A stretch of DNA of 64,000 nucleotides from Botryococcus braunii (lineage: Eukaryota > Chlorophyta > Trebouxiophyceae), in the NCBI GenBank assembly GCA_002005505.1, contig KV908673.1, positions 73,761 through 137,760 of the forward strand. Reading direction: 5' to 3'. Positions within the stretch are counted from its first letter, which is position 1. Every line of letters begins with the position of its first letter. The position numbers were made by a program, and so were the translations under genes. This document shows, piece after piece, positions 1-12,100 of the stretch. A model generated the notes under the pieces. That model was not told where the DNA came from. It saw only the letters and a program-made list of their open reading frames with translations, and did not search any database.

Positions 1-1
1 G

Positions 2-1159
2 AAAGAAATGTTGGAAGGTTTGGAAAAGGAGGGTGTTGAAGTTGATGACCTTTTGGAAGACGAGTCCGAAACGGAATTGGCCCCATCGCCCAAACCGACC
101 ACACCCAAAACGAAACCCAAACCCACTCCTTTGAAGACACCCTTGAAGAAAAATAAGACTAAAACTATAATTCTACGGTTATTGAAGCGGATTGAGGCCT
201 TGGGGGGAGAACGAGCATCCAAGCGGACGTCATCCACCACTAACGTCGTGCGTGTGCCTACACCAGCTATGTTTACAGGAAAAAGAGGAAGCTTCCAATT
301 CTTTGCTAGTAAGGTGGAATCATATGTGAACATTTCAAATGTGTCAAGGGACAAGTGGGTGGCAGTCGCGCTTCAATGCATGGAGGAGCGACCTACAAAG
401 GTGTGGGGGACATACCTCAAAAGGAAGGAAAGGGAAGGAGGTCAAACAGAGCCAACATGGGAAGACTTTAAAGTTTTTATGGGAAATCGATACGACTCTA
501 CAGATTTGGTTATGGCTGCCCGGCAAAAATTAGACCATGTTTATCAAGGGCAAGAAAGCGTTGAAAGATACATAGAAAGATTCATCACCTTGTTAAGTGA
601 TGTAGAAACCGAATATGACATTTTCGAAAATGATAAAATATATATGTTTCTCAAAGGCCTGAATGCTCCTATTAGAGTTGCTTGCACAGTTAACCCTCAA
701 ACTGGTGTCAAGTTCACAAGCCTCGACTCATTGTGCACTTATGTGGTGCAATATGAAAGCAACTTAACATCAGGGGGGATGCTGAGGGGACAGGAAGGAA
801 GGAAGGTTCTCAACGTTGTGAAGAGGACTCCAACAAGCACGCCGGCATACTTTCCGGGATTCACCCAGGGGCCTGTGCTTGGAGCCGTCGGACACAACGT
901 TGGTGGGAAGTTAGATTCTCGGACAAGCGTCCCCTCGAGCGCCAGTGTTATTTCTGCAAAAACTTTGGTCACTAGCAATGGCAATGTCAGGCCAAGCGGG
1001 ACTACTTGCAAAGGAAGAGCAGGCGCGACAGTCAATTGCCCCCACCTCCTCCTTTCCCCTCTAATCAAGCTCGAGGTGGGCAGTGGAAGGGCCGTGGTGG
1101 CCGGGGAGCACACTGGAAGGGAAAAGGGCCGGGGCATAATCCTCAAAAGTAAATTCTGA
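2..1159 (+). pseudogene. gag: Gyp1-a gag, 5'-truncated by window, frameshifted in the zinc knuckle
   Basis: Capsid/nucleocapsid polyprotein of a Ty3 element. It aligns throughout with the intact gag of Gyp1-b and Gyp1-c; the missing start is upstream of base 1 (about 20 codons). The acidic N-terminus, Lys/Pro/Thr-rich linker and retrotransposon gag core (FNGKRGSF-like motif, then VxRYIERF) are all present. Near base 938 one base is missing relative to the sibling copies (CCCTCGAGCG versus CCCTCCGAGCG). The CCHC knuckle and the basic Gly/Arg-rich tail are therefore read in the wrong frame. Confidence 0.9.
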
Positions 1160-1163
1160 AGCC

Positions 1164-1961
1164 ATGGATGCCACTTGCTTGCATGTTTTGCACTCTCTTG
1201 TGGCCTCCAAATTGGGAAAGGAAGGTGTGAACCTTGTGGTGCCTAATGTTAGGAAGGCTGAATCTGAGATTTCTGAGTTCTTATGGGAACAGAGGGGCAA
1301 CCCGTCCCTCACTTGTTGTTTCATTGTGGGAAGGAGAACTTGGAAAAGTAAGAGTCTCTATGCTCACCGTATGCAAGGAAACATTGTGGAAGTGTGTTCA
1401 GGAAGGAAGGGACAGGCGGTGGACATGAATGGTCAAACTAGTGTATACCCATTCTCTTTTGTCTGTTGTGTGGTGCCCCCAAGACCCACACTCACAATGG
1501 GAAGTGTTACTACTGACTCTCCGCTAGCTATGACCTTTCCTGCGAATGTTAAGGGGAAAAACCTTTCAGTGTTGTTTGATAGTGGGGCATCTCAGTCGTT
1601 TATTAAAAGTGATACTTTGCAAGGGCTAGGGGTGCGATACAAACCCGCATGCATATCCGTGACTCTTGCTGATGGAAGTGTGTCCGATACGAAAGGAACG
1701 GTAGATGTGTCGTTTACACTCAAGCCTGGTGTAACCTCCCGTCACAACTTCATTGTAAGCCCTGCCATGATTGATGGGGTGGACATGATTTTGGGGCAGG
1801 ATTGGATGGAAGAAACAGGAGTCTCAATTGATTTTTGTGAGAAGGCTGCTCAATTTAGACATCAAGGGAAGTGGGTCACCCTAAAACACGCAAATTCATC
1901 GTTGCCAGTGGGGCCAAAACTTGTTTGGGGTTTACAAGCACAAGAGAGGAAGGAAGGATAG
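1164..1961 (+). pseudogene. pol: Gyp1-a pol, aspartic protease part
   Basis: Retroviral-type aspartic protease with active site DSGASQSF and a downstream ILGQDWM motif. Pol has its own start, a strong-context ATG (GCCATGG) 11 bases after the gag stop. The frame ends at a TAG in a GGAA repeat: Gyp1-c has two more GGAA units there and reads straight through to RT, so this copy has lost 8 bases and changed frame before RT. Confidence 0.88.
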
Positions 1962-3045
1962 GAATGGAAAAGGATGGAAGGGTCAAGATGTTTGGAAGGT
2001 TTGTTTGTATACTGTGCTTGTGAATGAGCAGGCTGAACTGGTGGACATCACCGGGGAGGACGCCTCAAGCGAGGCCGACTTGGCGGATACCGACCAATCT
2101 ATGGACGACACCCCCGTCGTCACAAAACCCCCCAGTAGTACCGGTATGACTTTCACTCATCAAATAAATGACATGTTGGAAGGCAAGCCACATGCCCTAA
2201 AGGACTTGTTACTTGCAAATGAGGACTTGTTTGCAAAGCAACTCCCGGGGTTACCCTCGGAGCGGGAAGTGTTTCACACAATAAATTTGGAAGAAGGACA
2301 TCGACCCCCCAATAGGCCCGCGTACCGTCTTGCTCCAAGTGAACTTGCGGAATGCGAAAAAACGGTTGATGAGTTGTTAAAGCTGGGATTGATCAGGCCA
2401 AGTTGCCCCCCATTTGCGTCACCTGTTTTGTTTGTTAGAAAAAAGGATGGAAGTTTGCGTATGGTAATAGACTACCGTGCCCTGAATAAAATTACCATCT
2501 CGGATAGGTACCCTCTTAACAGAATTGACGATCTGTTGGATAGGCTTAAGGGAGCCAAGGTGTTTTCGAGCTTGGACTTGTTGTCTGGGTACCATCAAGT
2601 GCGACTTCGCAAGGAGGATGTGCCTAAAACTGCCTTCAGGACCCCTTTTGGCTTGTACGAATTTCTTGTACTTCCCTTTGGTTTGACCAACGCGCCCGCG
2701 ACATTTCAACGGCTTATGAATGAGGTTTTTCACGACTTTATAAGGGAAGGCTTTGTGGTTGTATACTTGGATGATGTGCTCATTTATAGCAAAACGGAAG
2801 AGGAACACCTTCTGCAGTTGGACAGAGTTTTCACCCGTCTACGCGAACACCAACTCCTAGCAAAACTTGTCAAATGCTCTTTCTTTGAGAAACAATTGAA
2901 ATACTTGGGACACATCATTGGGGAAAATGGGTTGGAAGTGGATATGGATAAAGTCAAGGTGGTGCAGGAGTGGCCTACGCCCACAAACGTAACGGAAGTT
3001 AGGAGGTTTCTTGGGTTGTCTAATTACTTTCGAAAGCTTATTTAG
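1921..3045 (+). pseudogene. pol: Gyp1-a pol, reverse transcriptase part
   Basis: Ty3-type reverse transcriptase. It shows the pre-[15 protein letters not shown] segment, [34 protein letters not shown] and the catalytic YLDDVLIYS. It lies in a different frame from the protease because of the upstream GGAA slippage. It ends at TAG (3043-3045), where Gyp1-c has CAG (FIQNYS), a point nonsense mutation. Confidence 0.9.
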
Positions 3046-3069
3046 AACTACAGTATCCTAGCAACCTTA

Positions 3070-3489
3070 TTGACAACCCTCTCTGGGGCAAAAGCACCTT
3101 GGAAGTGGGGACAGGAACAACAGGAAGCATTTGACAAAATAAAGGAAGCATTGGTAAGAGCCCCTATCTTAACACTCCCGGATGTACGTCGGCCATTTAA
3201 GGTAGTGTGCGATGCATGCGATTACGGCGTGGGAGCTGTGCTGTTTCAAGATGGGAAGGTTTGTGCGTATTTCAGTAAAAAGTTGGGAGCAAGCGAAAGG
3301 AACTACAGTGCCACGGAACGGGAGTTATTGGCTGTAGTGTATGCTCTCACGGAATGGAGATGTTATTTGTTTGGTAAGCCAGTAACGGTGGTGACGGATC
3401 ACAAGTGCAACACCTTCTTGGGTCGACAGGTGGGGCTTAGTCCTCGGAGGGCTCGGTGGGCCGAGCGCCTGCAGGAGTTTGAGATTTGA
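3070..3489 (+). pseudogene. pol: Gyp1-a pol, RNase H part
   Basis: RNase H of the Ty3 type, which degrades RNA in the RNA-DNA hybrid. It shows the catalytic-aspartate segment CDACDYGVGAVL, YSATERELLAVVYAL and VTDHKCNTF. It follows RT in the same frame after the 3043 stop and ends at TGA (3487-3489), where sibling copies have Glu (EFEIEWVW). Confidence 0.88.
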
Positions 3490-4109
3490 TGGGTATGGGA
3501 ACCGCGCAAGACCAACATTGCGGACCCGCTCTCCAGGTGTCACTTCACTCAACACCCTGGACCTTGGGGGAGGGACAATGGGGCTGCTGTGGCCGGGGCT
3601 GCCCTCCGGCGCAAGCGTCGGCGCACCAGTCCGGACTCCCTCACCCCCTCCAGCCGGGATGTCGAGGGTACCCTCACAGCTCGGGCCCGCAAGGTCCCCA
3701 TGGTCACGGTCCCGGGGCCCGCTCACGAGACCCCAAGCTCCCTCGGCACGATGGAGCAAATCGGGTTGGCCAGCCCGAGTGAGCTTACCCGCGAGACCGA
3801 TGGGTACGAATCCCTACTTGGAAAACTTGGGAAGGCTTACACGGATGATTAATGGTTGGCAACGCGTGCGAATAGAAGGAAGATTAGTCTAAAGGGAGGC
3901 TTTTGGGAGAGGAATGGACGGACATATGTTCCTGCATTGTTTGAGGAAAGGAAAGATGGGGAACTTGTCGTGGAGAACCTACGACGTGGAATTTTGGAAG
4001 CTTTACATAATCCACCTCATGTTGGTCACCCTAGAGTAACTCGCATGTACGAGCTTATCACAAGGGAATGGTATTGGCCGGGAATGTATGAGGATGTCAA
4101 AGCCTATGT
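3490..4109 (+). pseudogene. pol: Gyp1-a pol, RNase H-integrase linker and integrase zinc-binding N-terminus
   Basis: Pro/Arg/Ser-rich linker followed by the HHCC domain start of integrase (HVGHP, MYELITREWYWPGMYEDV). A TAA at about 3850 (DD-stop-W, where siblings read YDPW) is a further nonsense change. The frame is cut at 4109 inside KAYV by insertion of Gyp1-b; the continuation AHCDSCQRV resumes at 17236. Confidence 0.85.
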
Positions 4110-4559
4110 TTTAACGAAGTGAGACGTGTAACTAAGATTTATAACAAGCTAAGCAAGGGTTTCAGGCAAAGGTGACACCGAAGGTAGAAATCGAAGTTCC
4201 AATCCGTTACAAGTTCGCAGCCCTCCTCACGCAGGTCGTCCGAGTCTCCAAAGAACAATATATAATGAACAATGTAGATAATGCTAGATGTCTCACTCGT
4301 AGCAGCAAACCCAAAGACAATGATCGCCACCCGAGTTCCTAGTCCACCTATGCGCGGATCCGGCTACGTCGTCCCTCTACGAGATGCTCTCGCGAGCATA
4401 ACGATATGGATGACGAGAGGAGACCCACTAGGATATTACAGTCATTTTCCTACACAAAAGGACAACGAGACCTACTCGTATCCCAAAGGGCACGAAGAAA
4501 CATGAACTACGCGCACATCCTACGTGAGACGCGTCGCGCTGACGCGGCACCTCACTACA
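4110..4559 (-). repeat. Gyp1-b 3' LTR
   Basis: 450 bp, reading TGTAG...TTAAA on the minus strand. It matches the 5' LTR at 16792-17230 except for an 11-bp segment around GCGCGGATCCGG that is missing there. The adjoining internal sequence 4560-4574 is a G-run polypurine tract when read on the element strand. Confidence 0.95.
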
Positions 4560-5284
4560 GACTCCCCCCCTTAGTCCTGTGCGTCCCCGCGCAGAAAGCA
4601 GAGCGCAACAACAAACAGACAAGGCAAACAAAGGAACAGAAAGACCTTCCAACATGCGGAGACTCAGACTTAGACCTACGGGCAACCCGCCTCCCGTGTT
4701 GCCAGACCCCAGCCGAATGCTGCGTATCGGGGTCCCCACCATAATGCACTAAGAACAAGGATCAGGCATGACTAACAGAACAAAAGACAAAACACTGAAA
4801 GAAAAACGAAAGTCCACATGATGAACAGCCCAAATGAGACACACAAGGGCAGAGCTTAAAGTCCAGATGTCCAAAAGTCCAGTGTCCAAGGTGAGTCCAA
4901 GTTCCATGTATAGTCCAGTATTACGCCAGTATTGCACCATATTGATCAGGTGTGGTAGTGAAGTGGAAAGGCCATACACAACCTAATGCGCAAGGTCTAT
5001 CCAGGTAAGGGACCCATGGTCAACCCTACCGGGTAAGGCAGCCTTACCCTAGCCTATCCAAAGTCCATATGGCCATACAGAGAGACCCCTCCAAGGAGGG
5101 CCAACCGGTCGACGGGACCCTAAGGGTGGACCCTAGGAGTCGTGCCCTTGGGAGGCAATGGCGGGAGCCCGTGACTCTCTCTGTATTCTTCCACTTTCTT
5201 GTGGCACAACGCGTGACGTGTGCAAGGGGTTTCCAACTATCCTCATTTGGCTCGTTCGGATCGTACAGAGTGCGGCCGCGTTCG
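4560..5284 (-). other. Gyp1-b 3' untranslated region with chromodomain remnant
   Basis: Between the pol stop and the polypurine tract. The first part (about 5165-5345) still encodes, in another frame, the C-terminal half of a chromodomain (GIVDHKPL-like start, DSWKPL, HKKVEEY). The rest is noncoding and rich in short GGACTT/GTCCA repeats. I see no other gene here. Confidence 0.7.
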
Positions 5285-6632
5285 CTAGTGAGTGGCATGT
5301 GATCCACAATGCCACCACACCCGGGATCCACGATACATCCACACCCATGTCCTCAACAATTGTGCTAGAGTATAAGCATTAGCATTCATTGTTGTAGCAG
5401 CAAAATGAGCACACTTGCTAAGCCTATCCACAACAACCCAAATCGCATCATGTCCACTTGGGGTCTTTGGGAGGTTAGTAATAAAGTCCATAGACACACT
5501 TTGCCACTTCCTTGCTGGTATTTGTAAGGGGTGAAGAAGACCAGCAGGCAAAGTATTCCGAGCCTTGACTCGTTGACAAGAGTCACAATGAGCAACATAG
5601 GCTTTGACATCCTCATACATTCCCGGCCAATACCATTCCCTTGTGACAAGCTCGTACATGCGAGTTACTCCAGGGTGACCAACATGAGGTGGATCATGTA
5701 AGCTTCCAAAATTCCACGTCGTAGGTTCTCCACGACAAGTTCCCCATCTTTCCTTTCCTCAAACAATGCAGGAACATATCTCCGTCCATTCCTCTCCCAA
5801 AAGCCTCCCTTTAGACTAACCTTCCTTCTATTCGCACGCGCTGCCAACCACGGATCGTATGTGTAAGCCTTCTCAAGTTTTCCAAGTAGGGATTCGTACC
5901 CATCGGTCTCGCGGGTAAGCTCACTCGGGCTGGCCAACCCGATTTGCTCCATCGTGCCGAGGGAGCTTGGGGTCTCGTGAGCGGGCCCCGGGAGCGTGAC
6001 CTTGGGTACCTTGCGGACCCGAGCTGTGAAGGTACCCTCGACATCCCGGCTGGAGGGGGTGAGGGAGTCCGGACTGGTGCGCCGACGCTTGCGCCCGAGG
6101 GCAGCCCCGGCCACAGCAGCCCCATTGTCCCTCCCCCCAGGTCCAGGGTGTTGAGTGAAGTGACACCTGGAGAGCGGATCCGCAATGTTGGTCTTGCCCG
6201 GTTCCCATACCCATTCAATTTCAAACTCCTGCAGGCGCTCGGCCCACCGAGCCCTCCGAGGACTAAGCCCCACCTGTTGACCCAAGAAGGTGTTGCACTT
6301 GTGATCCGTCACCACCGTTACTGGCTTACCTAACAAATAACATCTCCATTCCGTGAGAGCATACACTACAGCCAATAACTCCCGTTCCGTGGCACTGTAG
6401 TTCCTCTCGCTTGCTCCCAACTTTTTACTGAAATACGCACAAACCTTCCCATCTTGAAACAGCACAGCTCCCACGCCGTAATCGCATGCATCGCACACTA
6501 CCTTAAATGGCCGACGTACGTCCGGGAGTGTTAAGATAGGGGCACTTACCAAAGCTTCCTTTATGTTGTCAAATGCTTTCTATTGTTCCTGTCCCCACTT
6601 CCAAGGTGCTTTTGCCCCAGAGAGAGCTGTCA
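5285..6632 (-). pseudogene. pol: Gyp1-b pol, RNase H and truncated integrase
   Basis: Continuation of Gyp1-b pol after the Cop1-a insertion. RNase H (CDACDYGVGAVLFQDG, TERELLAVVYAL) lies at 5900-6552 and a Pro-rich linker follows. The integrase HHCC domain is frameshifted near 5697 (one base lost after GILEA) and resumes as MYELVTREWYWPGMYEDV, CDSCQRV, MDFITNLPKT, VVVDRLSKCAHF. A TAG interrupts the start (WGQEQ-stop). The integrase ends at WMYRGSRVWWHCG, after the first catalytic Asp; the second Asp and the Glu are absent, as in both sibling copies. Confidence 0.87.
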
Positions 6633-6637
6633 ATGGG

Positions 6638-7013
6638 TGTAAACTTCTACAGTCGGCGTTCCCTGTATGACCCGGGCACGAAGGGTGATTAGCTCGTCGG
6701 TACTCTTGTTGTATGTCGGAGAACAAGCAGTGACCGAATGTGAATGAGGACTTGATAGGCAACAGTCAAGAGATAAGCACCCGAAGTGCCTTTAATGTCC
6801 CAATCAAGTGCCTCGTCCTTGCACGCCGGTGTCATAAATCCTTTCTAGCAAACCGTGTCTGATTACCTCATCCTTCCTAATCAACGTACCATTGGTCTAG
6901 ATGAGATCTGGCAAAACTCCCAGGTTCTGCCACCTATTATTCATTGAAGCTGATCTGGCCACTATTACTCTTCTGAGGGAAAGGCACCAAAATGTTCTAT
7001 CACTATTATAACA
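6638..7013 (-). repeat. Cop1-a 3' LTR, internally deleted
   Basis: 376 bp. It matches the 705-bp 5' LTR at both ends but contains only one copy of the ~148-bp internal repeat. The missing 329 bp equals one repeat period, which indicates recombination between the two repeat copies. Confidence 0.94.
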
Positions 7014-7031
7014 CTTCTCCTTGCCTTTTCC

Positions 7032-9113
7032 TCACAAAAACTTGGCCAAACCCAGAGCCTCACGATGTCCCTGAAACACCTGCCTTGTCAAAGGCTTCGT
7101 GAATATATCTGCTACATTCCTTGCAGAAGGAACGTATTTCACATCCACCTGACCCAATGCAATAGCTTCCCGTGCAAAATGGAAGCTGATTGCGATGTGC
7201 TTGGTATGCTTAGAGAACACTGGATTTCTGAGATGATTGATGCATCCCTGATTATCACAGTGGATCTTCACAATCCACGGAGAAATTCCAATTTCTTCCA
7301 GGAATCCCTTCATCCAATTTGCCTCTTTGACAGCTGCACTTGCCGCCATAAACTCAGCCTCTACAGTGGATGTGGCCACTGCAGACTGCTTTTTGCTTCC
7401 CCAAACTACTGCTCCTCCAAACACACGAATTACGTAACCAGTAGTAGAGAACCTGTGATCCTGATCACCACCATAATCTGCATCCACAAAGCCCTCCAGC
7501 TCTGTGTCATTCCCTCCAAGTACCAACACAAGATCCCTGGTAGCCATCAGATATTTCAACACCCTGATGGCTTCATTCCAATGAGCAGTGGTAGGGGTAA
7601 TCCTATACCTGGAAAGCACTCCCACAGCCTGGGAAATATCAGGCCTTGTGGTATTGGCAATGTACAACAGTGACCCAACCAGTTCACAGTATCTGTGACC
7701 TGGAGGTAAGGGACTCCCAGCTCCAATGCTGGCACTGTTGTCCTTAGACATAGGTTGCTGTGTGGCCACAAAATCCTTAGTCATAGGGGTGTCAGGCCCC
7801 ACAGACTCCAGATCCAGCCCAAATTTCTCAACTAGGGCATCAATCTTTGGGATGCAACTCAAAGAAATCAACCCTTTCTCTCTATCTCTCATCACTTGAC
7901 AGCCCAAGAAATCTTTCACCTCTCCTAGATCATGAATGGTGAACTCCTGCTTCAGCAACTCTTTCACTCTCTCAATCTCGCTCATGCCCTTTGAAACTAT
8001 CAATAGATCATCAACATAAATTAGCACAAAGGATTTCCCTCCATCCACAGAACATTTCACATAGACCCCAGCATCACTCTTGCACACCTCATATCCCATG
8101 GTATGTAGCTTCTCATTAAGGGTCTTATGCCATGCCCTTGGAGCTTGCTTCAGGCCATACAGTGCCTTCTTCAAGCGACACACAGTGTTCCCATCCCCAT
8201 TCTCAAACCCAGGAGGTTGTGTGACATAGACCTCCTCCTCTAATTCACCATTTAGAAATGCAGTCTTGACATCCACCTGGTGAATTTCAAGACCCTCCTG
8301 TGCAGCTACTGACAGCAAAGCTCTTCTAGACCCATAACTGCTGGTGGGAGCAAATACCTCCATTACATCCACTCCTGGAATTTGCCTGCACCCTTGAGCC
8401 ACCAGCCGAGCCTTGAATCTGAGCACATTACCGTGAGCATCCATTTTCACTGAGAAAATCCAGTGAACAAGGATTACTTTGTGACCACGAGGTCTTGGAA
8501 CAAACTCCATCACCTCATGAGCATCTAAGGAGTTTTGTTCCTCCTGCATTGCAGCCTTCCAATATTCCCACTGTGGGGACTGCTGGGCTTCCTTTAAACT
8601 GGAAGGCACACTAATCTTCCCAAATCGCACACCAGTGTGCTTCCCCTGATCTTGCTTACTCTTACTCTCACTATCACCCACTACTCTTTCGCTGAATGTC
8701 GCCGCACTGCATGTAGGGACTGTGGGCATCGATCCAGATCCCCCTCTCTGATCTTTCTCTCTCTTAGTCTCACAACTTGCCCTCTCAAGCTTGCTGCCAG
8801 TCACTCTCACATCATCCTCCCAAACACAGGTACCTCTCGGAAAGCTCTTGTAATTGGGAGAGTTCTCACACTGTCTTGGCTTCCGATTCACCTCCTCAGA
8901 CACACTCTCACATGGCTGACGGCTTGCAGTCCCGTCAGGACTCTCACAGACAGGTGAACCACTCTGCATTGTATGAGCTCTTGGTCTATCTTGCTGCTGT
9001 GCCCATTTCTCTCTCTCTCTCTCTGTCTGCTCCCTACTAGACATGAGCGCTGGGGCGCAGGCCCAGCAGCACACTCCCATGCATGGCCCACACTTGCGTG
9101 GCTGGCACCACAT
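7032..9113 (-). CDS. pol: Cop1-a pol, reverse transcriptase and RNase H
   Basis: Copia-type RT/RNase H, 693 codons open. N-terminal ~130 residues are a low-complexity charged linker. RT begins at EAQQSPQWEYWKAAMQEE and shows [37 protein letters not shown] and the catalytic YVDD (nt 8007-8018, residues 366-369). RNase H follows with FVDADYGGD, STVEAEFMAAS and HCDNQGC, ending in ADIFTKPL about 20 residues before the stop. The first ATG is probably not a real start: upstream sequence belongs to the gag-integrase frame and a GA-repeat length change (near 9010-9030) separates the two frames. Confidence 0.93.
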   Translation of the reverse strand: MWCQPRKCGPCMGVCCWACAPALMSSREQTEREREKWAQQQDRPRAHTMQSGSPVCESPDGTASRQPCESVSEEVNRKPRQCENSPNYKSFPRGTCVWEDDVRVTGSKLERASCETKREKDQRGGSGSMPTVPTCSAATFSERVVGDSESKSKQDQGKHTGVRFGKISVPSSLKEAQQSPQWEYWKAAMQEEQNSLDAHEVMEFVPRPRGHKVILVHWIFSVKMDAHGNVLRFKARLVAQGCRQIPGVDVMEVFAPTSSYGSRRALLSVAAQEGLEIHQVDVKTAFLNGELEEEVYVTQPPGFENGDGNTVCRLKKALYGLKQAPRAWHKTLNEKLHTMGYEVCKSDAGVYVKCSVDGGKSFVLIYVDDLLIVSKGMSEIERVKELLKQEFTIHDLGEVKDFLGCQVMRDREKGLISLSCIPKIDALVEKFGLDLESVGPDTPMTKDFVATQQPMSKDNSASIGAGSPLPPGHRYCELVGSLLYIANTTRPDISQAVGVLSRYRITPTTAHWNEAIRVLKYLMATRDLVLVLGGNDTELEGFVDADYGGDQDHRFSTTGYVIRVFGGAVVWGSKKQSAVATSTVEAEFMAASAAVKEANWMKGFLEEIGISPWIVKIHCDNQGCINHLRNPVFSKHTKHIAISFHFAREAIALGQVDVKYVPSARNVADIFTKPLTRQVFQGHREALGLAKFL

Positions 9114-12100
9114 TGTCCTTGGGCATCACTGATAGAGTTCTCACCGCTAACATTTCTCTCAGGCACTGAGCAGGTCCCACCCATACAGCTCAGCTCACTT
9201 GGACCATCTGCAGTCTGATCAGAGACTGTCCCCCTCTCATCTCTTACAAGTGAAGCAGATCTCTCGGTGTCCTGCCCCAATTCCTGCGCTTCCCCTGGTC
9301 CCTGTGACTCTGTGTCACCTTCAGTCATCCCCTCTCGCTCACAGCTCTCTCCCTTATCCTGTGCCAGCAGGATATCTCGAGCCGCAGTTCGTTGCTCATA
9401 GCGTTGAGCCCGCGACAGTCCGTCCGGAGGCGGGATGGTAGTAGCCGGATGCGTGTTACGCAGTGACTGCTGTACTCGCTCTAATATCTGATGGTGTTGT
9501 CCGTTGTCTGCATTTCCTCGCGCCAGTCGTTGAATAGCATCCAGAGCCCCGGACTGATCCAGGTCCGGCTGCTGCTCTCCCGTGCTTGCTTCGGGAGACA
9601 CGATGAGAATGCCCTCTTCTTGGGAAGGCTTCCCCTGACTATCAGGCTCAGTTGCAGCCTGGTCAGGGGGTACTGGGATGGAGCTGTCAGGTCTACTGCT
9701 GGAGCAAGGGCTGCTGACAGTCTGATTCTGCATACTGCGCTGTGACATTGGCACCACTGGGTTGCTGCTGTGCAATTGCCCTGATAAGTCTTCAGGGTAT
9801 GAGAACTGCTGAGGCTGGTCAGGGAGAACAGCCATTCCCACCCGAGTAGCTCCTCGAATGTGTTCCACAAATTGAACATCTCTGCTCTCTCTCCATATCC
9901 CCCCTCCCATATAGACACGATATGCCTTGGAAACTGGAGAGTAACCAGTAAACATCCCAGCCACAGCCTTTGGTGCAAAGGCCCCCCTCAGCTGGTCAGG
10001 AATGTGCACAAATGCAAGGCATCCCCATGTGCGCAGCAAGGATACATCTGGCTTATATCCCATGAACATTTCGCAGGGAGATAGGGGCCTGCCTGTGCTG
10101 GGTCCCATGTTTAGGAGGGTGCAGGCTGTCTCCAGGGCTTCCTTCCACATAACAGGGCTTGCTGCAGCAAAATTGAGGAGGGTCCTGGTGCGCTCCTTGA
10201 GGGTCCTGTTGGCTCTCTCAGCAACTCCATTCTGCTGAGGGGTATATGGGGCAGATGTCTCCAGCTTAGTGCCCTGGGATGCACAAAATTCCTTGAACTT
10301 GGCATTTAAGAATTCTGTCCCTCTGTCACAGCGGATGCACTTCACTGTAGTTTCCTTCTCAGTCTGCCAATACAGAATTAGGTCTCTGACAACAGCTCCG
10401 ATTACATCTTTTGACTTCACTGGCAGCACTGCCTTCCACCCAGATGCCTCATCAGTTACGGTTACCCAAAAGCGTTCCCCAGTAATGGCTGCTGGTGATA
10501 TGGGACCCACAGTGTCAATGTGGATTCTGTCAAGGGGTTTCTCAGCAGGTCTAGAGCTTTCCCCAAATGGGGGACGTGCATGCTTCCCCTCAATGCAAGC
10601 TTCACAGTACTTAGGACACTTTTCACAAGGGGGGAGATGTGTGTCTAGGCCAGTGACTAATTGCTCGCTGCTCAGCCGCAGCATCCATGATTCTCCAGGG
10701 TGTCCCAGTCTGCTGTGCCACAGGAACCGTCTAGCGCAGTCATGCTTCAGGCTTTTCTTACATTTTCTCTTCAGGACAGCTGTCACTGGGCCTGGGGTTT
10801 GACTGGCAGTCACTGGCAAGCAGTTGTGTACATAATACAGGCCATTCTCTGCACTCACTGGCATCCTCCACCCATTTGGGCCAGTCACTGCCGTAAAGCT
10901 TCCCACACCGTCTGTGGCAAGGCAGGCACCGTCACGAAGGGCAGCAGATACTGACATGATATTGGTCGTAGCTGAAGGGACACACTGCACATGATGCAGC
11001 CACAGTGGTACGTGCAGTGAGGACAGTAAGCAGACTGAGCCAGTGGCAATGATTCCTCCAGTTGCGTCTGAAGTGGCAAGTTGAAGAGGAATGGGCTTGG
11101 TATGTACAGTGGGGGCATGCAGCAGGGAAAGGCTGTTCACAAGATGCACTGACGCTCCACTATCCACAAGCCAAGACTGTTTGGACTGTCTATTGCAGTG
11201 GGAGTCCAGCACATTGTATGACACCACGTATGGCATACCTTCTGAAGGGGGAGAGGGAGGACCAGGTGGAGGATGCAACAGTGGGAATGCTCCAGCTCCA
11301 GGGAAGGCATGCTGCACAGTTGGGGGTGGCTGAAGTGCTCCAGGAAATTGTCCATGAGGCCACATCCCAGCTAGCTGCTGTACAGCTGCAACTACGTTTC
11401 TCTGGGTGTCTGCATCCCTCTGCCTCTTGCGGCAGTCTCGCCAGAAGTGTCCCCTTTTGTGATAGTAGTTGCAGGTCCCCTTTATCTCTCCCTTTGCTTC
11501 TCCCTCTGCTGGCGGCTTGGGTTGGTTCAGCGCACACGCTGTTGGAGCAGTTACAGGAGCAGGTGGGGCAGGCTGAGCCATCATGACCACTGCCTGTTGC
11601 TCCTCATCATCATTGTACCCTGAGGCCTCTGCTGTGGTGGAGATCAGATCTGCCAGTTGATCCAAAGGCTGAGCAACTGCCGTGGGTAGCAATCCTGGGG
11701 GGTTGGCTGCTGCTGGAAGTCCCTGCACTATCTGGGTTGCTACATGACCATCCAGGAGATCATGTCCGTTACGTTTCAAGCAGCTCTTCAGATTGATCAT
11801 TCTGGATACGTACTGGGATTTAGTCTCCCCTCTCTTCATACCCCTTGCCATCTCCTTCAGCCAGTCTGCATTGGCTTGGGTGTTGTATCCACCAACAAAT
11901 TTCTTGCATATAAATACATAGGCATCATAAGCAGAGGGCTTGCTGGACAGCTCCCCCAACCATTCCTCTGGTACTGATTCATATATCAGTAACATAGCAG
12001 CTGCATTGTGAATTGTACCAGGCATGGCTTCTTGGATAGCAGGCAGGGAACCTTTTGCACTATTAGCAGCAGTAAATGCATTGTCCCACACTAGAAAGTT

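Noticed and set aside
739..1146. Antisense frames over gag and pol (for example 739-1146 minus, 2419-2808 minus, 31837-32568 plus)
   Set aside because: They are shadows of the retrotransposon proteins on the other strand and recur identically in each sibling copy.
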